Below, one piece after another: positions 56,766-64,000 of a DNA stretch of 64,000 nucleotides (its first letter is position 1; each line of letters begins with the position of its first letter). Source of the DNA: Crocodylus rhombifer (taxonomy: Eukaryota > Chordata > Crocodylia > Crocodylidae); contig JAVSML010000947.1 of NCBI GenBank assembly GCA_038503035.1, positions 101,276 through 165,275 of the forward strand, given 5' to 3'. A model generated the notes under the pieces. It worked only from the letters and a program-made list of their open reading frames with translations. It did not search any database and was not told the origin of the DNA. The translations under genes and the position numbers were made by a program.

Positions 56766-58225
56766 TCAATTATTTTGTTTGCACATCAGCAAACATTCTG
56801 AGAGGCAACGGAGCTGAATTAATGTCAACGACCTAGCCGTTGAGTTGAAAGGCTCTCTTAACTGCATTTGAAAGCCATACCTGTTCTGCTTGCTACAGGA
56901 CATTGAGGAGATAGATGTTTCTCAGTCTGGTAAATTCTCCTCCGCTGCTGCTATGTTGTTGCTGGGAGGTTGATAGAGAAAAGAATACAATTTAAAGCAA
57001 TGATTGAATGCTTCTGTTCAAAAGCATACATGTCATGTTTATATCTTCAGAAGTCTTACCTGGAGGCTGTCTTGTCTAATGTAGTTTTGAGCCATGTCAA
57101 TTAACCAGTGGGATTAACTAATAGCTAAATATAGAATGCCTTAAGGTCTGTTGCTGGAAATATTAAAAGCAGGCCATGATAGAGTCATCTTGATTATCTT
57201 TTCTGCTTATTTTTTGTTCTGCATAAGCTTTTCCCTTATATGACCTTGACTTTCACACTGAACCAATAAAGTTATAGAAGTTAAAGCATCTTTCATTCCC
57301 AATCATAAGGCTCTTTGTAGATTATTGGGAGAATCAAACTTGACAACTGGCAGAAATTTCTCTTCCGTTTTCACTAGGTCATATCCCCAGTGTCCATAAT
57401 CCAGGGACTTCTTTGAACATAATTTAAATTTCTTACATTTTCCACCTGTGGAATTTTAGAAGTATGGCTCCTATGACAAATTTTGGATCTGGATAAAATA
57501 CATTTTCTGGTACTGTACTGCTCAGAAGACTTCACCACCTGATCTATGGTAGATATATAAACAGAAGCCAAGGACTTCAGATCTGGCTAAGGATTTTTGA
57601 ACCCCAGTCTCCACTAAATTAGTGAGAGTTGGACATCTAAATCCCATAGGTGGCCCTGAAATTTCTGCCATACTCACTTCTGACTCAGGGTGAACTAAAT
57701 TGCAAAGCTAGATTTCAGCTCCTCTCAACCTGGCTCAATCTGTCCTACCCTAGAGTAGACACTGCTGTTCTTGTGTGCCTTCATGAAAAGAGAGGTAGAA
57801 GGAGGATCCTGCACAGATCCAAAACAGCAGGGGTCTTGGACAACAAATCATGGGGGGTATGCCATCACTTCTCTTAGGCAATAGAGAAAGGCCATCTCAC
57901 TCCCAGGGAGCTCCTTCTTGCCATCCTCCAACAGGGTCCTCCCCAGGAGCTCACACACTACGGTAGACTGCATGAATGCACATCCACCCACACATATGTA
58001 AAATGTTTCTCTTTTTTTTCAAGAGGATCTAATCTTGTGGATGTTTGAGAAGATGCAAAGCACCCCTTTAAGCCAAAGCCTCAGTATTAGCTGTAAGTGC
58101 AAAGCAACAATGGCTACCTCACAATCAAAACTTCCTTGTGAACATGCAATGGATGGAAGTCATTGCATCTAACCTTCACTCAGTCCAGATCTCATGCGCC
58201 TGAGAAAGGGCAACCAAAAATCAGG
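56766..58225. other. Unassigned sequence
   Basis: No gene or element border found in about 1.5 kb. Confidence 0.45.
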
Positions 58226-58233
58226 CTTTAAAG

Positions 58234-58712
58234 CAGTGGTGGGCAAAATACAGCCTGCAGGCTGCATCCAACCTGCCAACTGATTGTATCCAGCCTGCGG
58301 GCAGATGACCACAAACTCATGGGATCTGGCCTGTGGGCAGCTGGTGGTTGCAGCTCTGGCTGCTACATAGTGCTGGGTAGGCAGGGCTGTTTCTGCCCAG
58401 TGCGGACGCAGTGGTGTCACCTGTGGGCCCAGGCACGTGCCCTGATCCCTACCCAGAACCTGTTTGCCGCATCCGCCTGGGGCAGCTTCCTGTGCAACAG
58501 GCAAGTGCTGGCATACGTCACGAATGTGGATGAGGTTGGCATGTTCCAGGTTGGGGTGGAGATCAGGGCTTGCTGCAGCTCTGGGGCAGGGTGGGGATCA
58601 GGGCTTGCTGAAGTTGCAGGCAGGGTAGGGATCAGGGCTTGCTGGTCTCACCTGCAATAGCTCACCAAAGCTCTCTACATGGCCCTCAGGCCCAAATAAT
58701 TGTCCGCTCCTG
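58234..58712. mobile_element. Non-autonomous hAT element
   Basis: The left end is CAGTGGTGGGCAAAATAC and the right end read backwards is CAGGAGCGGACAATTAT. The flanks CTTTAAAG (58226-58233) and CTTTAAAA (58713-58720) agree at 7 of 8 bases, a hAT-type duplication. The subterminal text alternates GCCTGCAGGC-like words. A threefold short tandem repeat lies inside at 58552-58642 (GGGATCAGGGCTTGCTG in each unit). No coding content. Confidence 0.75.
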
Positions 58713-58720
58713 CTTTAAAA

Positions 58721-61599
58721 CATGTACCAGCAAGCTCTTTCATAGATCTGCCCAAGTACTTTGCTTTTGACCTGTAAAAGCACTGCCCTTTCCTGAGGAC
58801 AAACTGCTGATTGGGTGGCTATTTTGAGAAACTATGAGCCCCTCATTGTTTCAAGCCAGTGTCTGCTTTCCCCATATCTGTAGCAGTGAACCCTACACAG
58901 CGGGAGACTTTTGAGCACATTTTTCATTTGTCCCTTGTCAAGATTGAAACCTAGATCTCAAAAACCACAGGGCAGGGAGCTAACCTCTTGCATTTCTCAG
59001 CCTTGGGCCATTTCCAATATGATAGAAGAGTAAGCAGTGCTATTGGTCTAACCTTTTATGTATCTGTTTGCTTTATTGGTTTTTTAATATCCCCATGAAA
59101 AAAGTGAAAATAATGCTTTGTTATATCGCCAAGGACAGCACAAATACATTTGTCCAATAAATAATAGGACATTAAAGCTGACCTTCTATTCATGTAACAG
59201 AGGAAATTAATACAGGGTTGTTCCCCTCTCCCCAGTACAACTCTGGAGAAGCTGGCAGGCTTTCTGGAGCGCATTGTGTTTTGCCTCCTCTGGCTCTCAC
59301 TAGGATGCCACCTCACAGCAATTAGGCTTTGGGCCATTTGGATAGAGAGGTTCCCATTAAGGCACACTTCTGTCACCATCTGTGATCCAGCCCTGCCACT
59401 CTGATTTCACTGACTTATATTTTAACAGACAGAGCTCATCTGCAAGGCTTTATGAGAGAGACTGGCATCCACTAGTTGGATCTGGCTTTTTTTTGTAGAA
59501 TGAAGTCTAAGGACACGGACATATGAGCAGTTTGCCTTGAGGTAGGAGGAGGCAGGGCTCTACTGCACATTAGCAGCTCAACCCATGCTCTGTGGTAAGC
59601 AGAAGTTAAACTAGGACTGCTAACCCCTCCATGAAACAGGGATACACTACCACAGTTTTGCTCAAGTTATCACAGGGTATGCATGGACATTTACCTCAAA
59701 GCAACTGATGCTAAGGAAGTCCCCTACTTTACTTCACTGTTACTAATGTATTTGTCCATGTTCACTTATGTGAGGGAGTTAGATGCCCCAAAACTTGTAG
59801 GAGTTGGTGCCCAGGTCCTCAGAGGTAGTTAGACTGGTGGGCTTGCTCACCAGGGGAGAACTAGCCCTTCTGAGATCAGTCCTTTGCAGTGTCTTCAGAT
59901 TCCATTTATTATGTGGGCACAAAATTAAAGGTTGCAGTAGCAGTCCTCCTGCTCCCCAACATAGTTTGCATCAGAGCCCTTCACTGTTTGCACTCTTCTA
60001 CTAGATCTAGGACATTTGTCTGTCTCCTCCAGTTCATAGACTGAGGCAGCTGCATGACACTATTCAGCTGGGCTTTATGAATCCATGAATCTGCAGAGCT
60101 GGCTCCTATCAGGCACAGGGCTGGCTGGCTGCTGGTTCCAGCAGACAGTAAAGGTGTAGACCCTCCTGTTATACACCCACTGAAATGTGTTAGACATGCA
60201 AGTACCTGGGAGTTAAGCTCCCCACTACCTTTGAAGGTCTGAGCATGGTTACCCCTTAGATGAAAAGGCAAAAGGTGATGAAAAAAGCAATTCTGTTCAA
60301 AATCAACCTCTTGTGGCCAGCATCTTACTTGATGTTGTTCCACTGATGTCAGTGATGTTTGTGGATTTATTCCCACAGGAAACCTGGTTTATGTACAGAG
60401 GTCTCTCAGTCCTTAATTCAGGGGTTTCTCAGAACAGCTTGCCAACCCAGCACTCCAGAACAAAAGGGAAGCTTAATGCTAGAGATTACAAGAGACCAAG
60501 GGACTGAGTGGCTGCCCATGGTGGAAGAGAGACCATAGAGAGTAAGCAAGGTAGAGAAACAGAAAACCTGCTCTGTGCTATGATGGAACAGAGAAAACCC
60601 AAATAGCTGAGTACCAGTTACAGATACAGCAGGGTAGAGGAGTCCTGGGAGAGCGGGCCTGCAGGTAGTGCTGCCCATCAGAAGGGGCAGGCTTTAGAAA
60701 TGGAGGCTTTTGAGAATTAGGAAGAAAAACAAAAATAAATGTTAATGCTATTAAGATGAAGACCCCCTCATCACCTGGCTACTGAAAGCATTCAGCACTG
60801 TGTGCTGGTATTTTCAAAATCACTCAATGTTAGCCTAACTCTGCTCCCCCTGATGGCCTTGGTAAAACTTCCACTAAATTTAGTAGAAGCAGAGTGAAGG
60901 CAGCATGAGCTATTTTGAAAATAGCCCCTCTGTGCTGGTATTAAGAAGGAGGTTTTAGAAAAGATTTTGGGTCACCTTAAGGCCAAGTTATAAATTAATG
61001 TTTATAACAACTCAGTCACACATTGTTCCCAGTTAAGAGGTAAATGCTTTATATAAATTCCCTTTGATGTAAGAATATTAGTTTGTTACTAGTGTAGGTA
61101 TGTCATCAGTGTGTGGATTATGTCTGACTGGTGGGTGACAATTCTGTTTCACAGCAACTTTTGAGATTTCAAACCTTGTTTTCACCCTGCAGGAGCTTGA
61201 AAAACAAAAAAAAGTAATCCTTTCAAATACTTCTACAAAAACAGAGCAGTGCCAGTGGAGGTGGCTATGTGTGGGGTGAGCTCAGGGCTGGCTGGTGAAG
61301 AACCTACCTTCAAGTCCCTGTTCTAGTGGTCAGGACAGACCTCTGCACTCTGAATTGGTCAAAGCAGGTTTTGTAGTTGGTTCACCCACTTGCCAGGTCA
61401 GCATCCTAGCCACCCAAGGTGAGGAGCCTCTTTTTCTTCTTAAACCCTTTCAATAAAGTAAATGGTCAAATTGAATGTCTGTAATATGGATTCACTTAAC
61501 ATTGATTGATTATGTAGAATTGATCTGGTATTCATATAATTCAGCTAAGCATTTGTGAAAGTCAGATTGATTTAAGATAGATTATTATATACTTACAGT
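58721..61599. other. Unassigned sequence
   Basis: About 2.9 kb with no gene that I can support. Weak MIR-like wording occurs near 58940-58990 (gaaacctagatctc), and a SINE-like B box (CTTCAAGTCCCTG) at about 61310. The minus frame 59056-59379 has no domain. Confidence 0.4.
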
Positions 61600-62580
61600 C
61601 CTTACAGTCAGATTCTACTTGCTGATGATGCTGCCTTTACAGCCCACAACAAAGACCTACTACAAGAACTCATGGATTGCCTTTCAAAAGCTTGTCAGGC
61701 ATTTGTTCTCACTATCAGCAGAAAGAAAACAGTTGAACTAGGACAGGGAGTTCCACAAGATCCATCAGACACCCTTAATGAAAACCAGCTAGAAGTAGTC
61801 TAAAAGTTCATCAACCTAGGTTCTACAGTGACTGCCAACCTCTCACTGGATGAAGAACTTAATGTTTGCATTGGGAAGGCTGCTACCACCTTCAGTAGAC
61901 TAACTAAAAGAGCATGGAACAACTCAAATCTTGCCATAAAGACCAAAATGCTAGTGTACAAATCTTGCCTACTTAGCACTCTCGTGTATAGTGGGGAAAC
62001 ATGGACAACTTATGCACATCAAGAGAAAAGGTTAAGCAGCTTCCACTTGCTCTGTTTACACTACATACTCAACATCAAATGGCAAGATAAAGTTACCAAT
62101 GCAGAAATTCTTCAAAGGCCAAACCTACTCAGAGATGACTGCATTGGCTAAGCCACTTGAGCAGATTGGAAGATGGACGCATACCCAAGGACATGCTATA
62201 TGGGGAACTATCAGAAAGAATAAGAACAACAGGACACCTCAAGCTTCACTATAAAGATACATGCAAGTGAAATATGAAGGCATTTGGAACTGATCCTAGC
62301 CAATGGGAAACCTTGGCAAGCAATTGGAACAAGTGGCATCATCATCTCCACCAGGACATTAACTCCATGACAGGAATTGTCTCCAATGGCTTGAAGAAAA
62401 AAGAATCTGTAGGAAGCAAGCAGCTCCTGAACCACCCAACCATGATGCATACATTTGCAATCACTGCCACAGATCATGAACATCTTGGATTGGATTATTC
62501 AGTCACACAAGACACTGCAAACCATGTACACCATAGGGTACAATATCCACCGTGTCTCGCAGACTAAAGGATGCCAATAA
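61600..62580 (+). pseudogene. LINE reverse transcriptase remnant, RTE-like (not CR1)
   Basis: Text: ILLADDAAFTAHNKDLLQ (motif C, the DD pair kept), LTISRKKTVELGQ, a stop, then NLGSTVTANLSLDEELN and RIGKAATTF-like text (here CIGKAATTFSRLTKRAW). Next come YKSCLLSTLVYSGETWT and HLLCLHYILNIKWQDKVTN, then after frame changes HYKDTC and MKAFGTDPSQWETLASNW. This is the C-terminal half of an endonuclease/reverse-transcriptase protein seen across animals, distinct from CR1. I call it RTE-like from memory, without certainty about the clade. Open only at 61828-62151 and 62274-62567. Inactive. Confidence 0.65.
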
Positions 62581-63084
62581 CAGCCCGTACAAATGGCAAT
62601 TAAAACACCATGCCTGGAAAAGCCAGAGAATTAAAGGGGAACTCCTTTTGAAAGTTTAGATAAAAAACAAATTAAGAGAGCAGTAAATTTAAGGGCCTCT
62701 GATTGGCAAAGTGCTATACACCTCATGTCAGTAGCCATGAAACCTCAACTTCCATAGACTCCAATACATTTGATTGAAAACACCAATTCATGTAGAATTG
62801 GTCCTCTTCAACCACTCATTTGCAATCCCACTCTCATAGGAGATAGTCATAGTGAAGAAAAGGCCCAGCACAGGAAACTTCCTGGTGACAGATTTAAATA
62901 ATTCTCTATTTTATATTCTGTATATTAAAGCACATTTAGCAGTGTAAACTACTTCCAGTTCTGAGAGAGTTTAATGCACATCTCTCTGTGGGGAAAGCTG
63001 AGAAATGCTGGGGCGGCTTTGAGATATTTTTCCAGGCAAGCTTTAACTGCTGATTGGTTTTTCCAATGGCAAAACACAAACTAA
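62581..63084. other. Unassigned spacer
   Basis: I see nothing here that I can assign. Confidence 0.45.
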
Positions 63085-63754
63085 GGGTGCCTACAGATGT
63101 GTAGGCAGCCTATCAGGGAGGCACTGTAACTCACAGTGCTTTACAAAAAGCTCCATGAGTTAGAGCACCACTGAACTCAACAGGCATTTGCCTGTTGGGT
63201 ACGCCTGTTGGGTGTGGGGAGGGCTGGAGCCTGCCTGTACCAGCCCTGGCCAGAAGGTGTGGATGCTCCAGCAGCCTCTGGTCCTTCTCCCCACCCACGA
63301 ACCTCTTAACAGCAGCAGCACACAGCTGCCAGCTCACAGCTGCCAGCTCAGCTTTGCTACAGCCAGAGCTGGGATGGGGGCTGGAACAGAGCCTCCTCAC
63401 TTTGTGGTTCCAGCCTGGCTTCACTTAATACCCCAGCTGAGGTTGTTGTGGGGGGGTTCATGAGATGGGAGACCTACATTCCACCCCACTCCACCCCACC
63501 CCACCCCACCCCCCAGCTCTGACTGTGGCAAAGCTGAGCTAGCAACTGCAAGCTGTCAGCTGAGTGCTGCCACTGACAAGAGGCTTGGGGGTGGGGAGGA
63601 AAAGGAGCCTCCCCCACCTCACAGACCACCCCCCCAACAAGTACACCAGCCATGGTATTGTGGGAGCCAGGCTGGGCCTGTAAGGCAAGGAAGGGCCTCC
63701 ATTCCCCTTATCCCCAACCAAATGTCTTGACAGCAGCAGCATGCACCTTCTGGC
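63085..63754. mobile_element. Probable DNA-element left part with GC-rich core
   Basis: GGGTGCCTACAGATGTGTAG resembles the GGGTGCATCTACATGTG end of family B. The GC-rich core holds CTCACAGCTGCCAG duplications (63325-63350). The right end is outside the window or lost. The plus frames at 63188-63463 are compositional. Confidence 0.4.
63480..63513. repeat. Simple repeat (CCACC)n
   Basis: CCACCCCACTCCACCCCACC and on, ending in a C-run: low-complexity tract. Confidence 0.8.
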
Positions 63755-64000
63755 TAGGGATGTAGTTATCATTAAAAAAAAATTCGTTTAACCTCCTCTG
63801 ATTATATTGGTTAAATGATTAACCGATAACACAGCAGCTTGAACACAGCTCGAACACTGCTCCTGGGAGCTGTTTCCAGTTGCTGGAGCCCTTTGACTGG
63901 GGGGAGTAGGAGAGGAGGCAATCCCAGCCAGACAACGGCTGAAGCCCTGGGCTGGGGGGAAGCACCTGTGAATGGAGCACCTAACTACTTAATTAGTGAC
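63755..64000 (+). mobile_element. hAT element left end, cut by window end
   Basis: TAGGGATGTAGTTATC, then text with GGTTAAATGATTAACCGATA alternation, typical of short sauropsid hAT elements. The right end is beyond the window. Confidence 0.5.

Noticed and set aside
1..64000. CRISPR array, bacterial operon or phage genes
   Set aside because: No regularly spaced identical repeats with unique spacers and no prokaryotic gene density. Repeats and LINE/hAT content are those of a vertebrate.
1..64000. Host protein-coding exons
   Set aside because: No reading with a recognisable non-transposon domain bounded by splice sites was found. A gene-finder with RNA-seq support would be needed to overturn this.

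Overview
This looks like non-coding DNA from a sauropsid genome, most likely a crocodilian. I infer this from several CR1 LINEs of different ages and 3' tail types, many hAT and short inverted-repeat DNA transposons, MIR-like SINEs, LTRs, and no bacterial or viral operon structure. I found no host exon I can defend. Every recognisable coding stretch belongs to a transposable element, and nearly all are broken. One unexplained CpG-rich block (about 18,850-19,940) is the only place where a host promoter or first exon is even conceivable.

Layout. 1-1,873: minus-strand hAT element with a ZBED5/Buster-type transposase, cut by the window start. 3,581-8,565: inverted-repeat DNA elements (families I label A and B), a MIR-like SINE and a minisatellite. 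9,293-17,557: three CR1 LINEs, one about 3.6 kb long with both ORFs. 18,070-26,645: a cluster of non-autonomous DNA elements (families A, C and E), the CpG-rich block, an LTR-like repeat and a TcMar-Tigger-type element. 26,646-36,865: mostly sequence I cannot assign, with a microsatellite, SINE traces and a hAT foldback element with a perfect 8-bp target duplication. 36,866-44,957: a nest in which an old CR1 is split by a roughly 6.9 kb block holding a hAT transposon with a BED finger and transposase core. That hAT was itself hit by a younger CR1, a Helitron-like element and a family B element. 46,959-47,556: solo ERV LTR. 51,380-52,080: minus-strand Ty3/Gypsy integrase remnant. 58,234-58,712: hAT element. 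61,600-62,580: a second kind of LINE reverse transcriptase (RTE-like). 63,085 to the end: further DNA-element ends.

The genes do not act together as a pathway. The window records insertions: autonomous LINEs and hAT transposases, now dead, beside the short elements such enzymes may have mobilised. I found no convincing new biological system. The most informative structures are the nested locus at 36.9-45.0 kb, the foldback hAT, family B with its repeated ACT target and central hairpin, and the CpG-rich block. Family letters A, B, C and E are my own labels, assigned by comparing copies within this window by eye.
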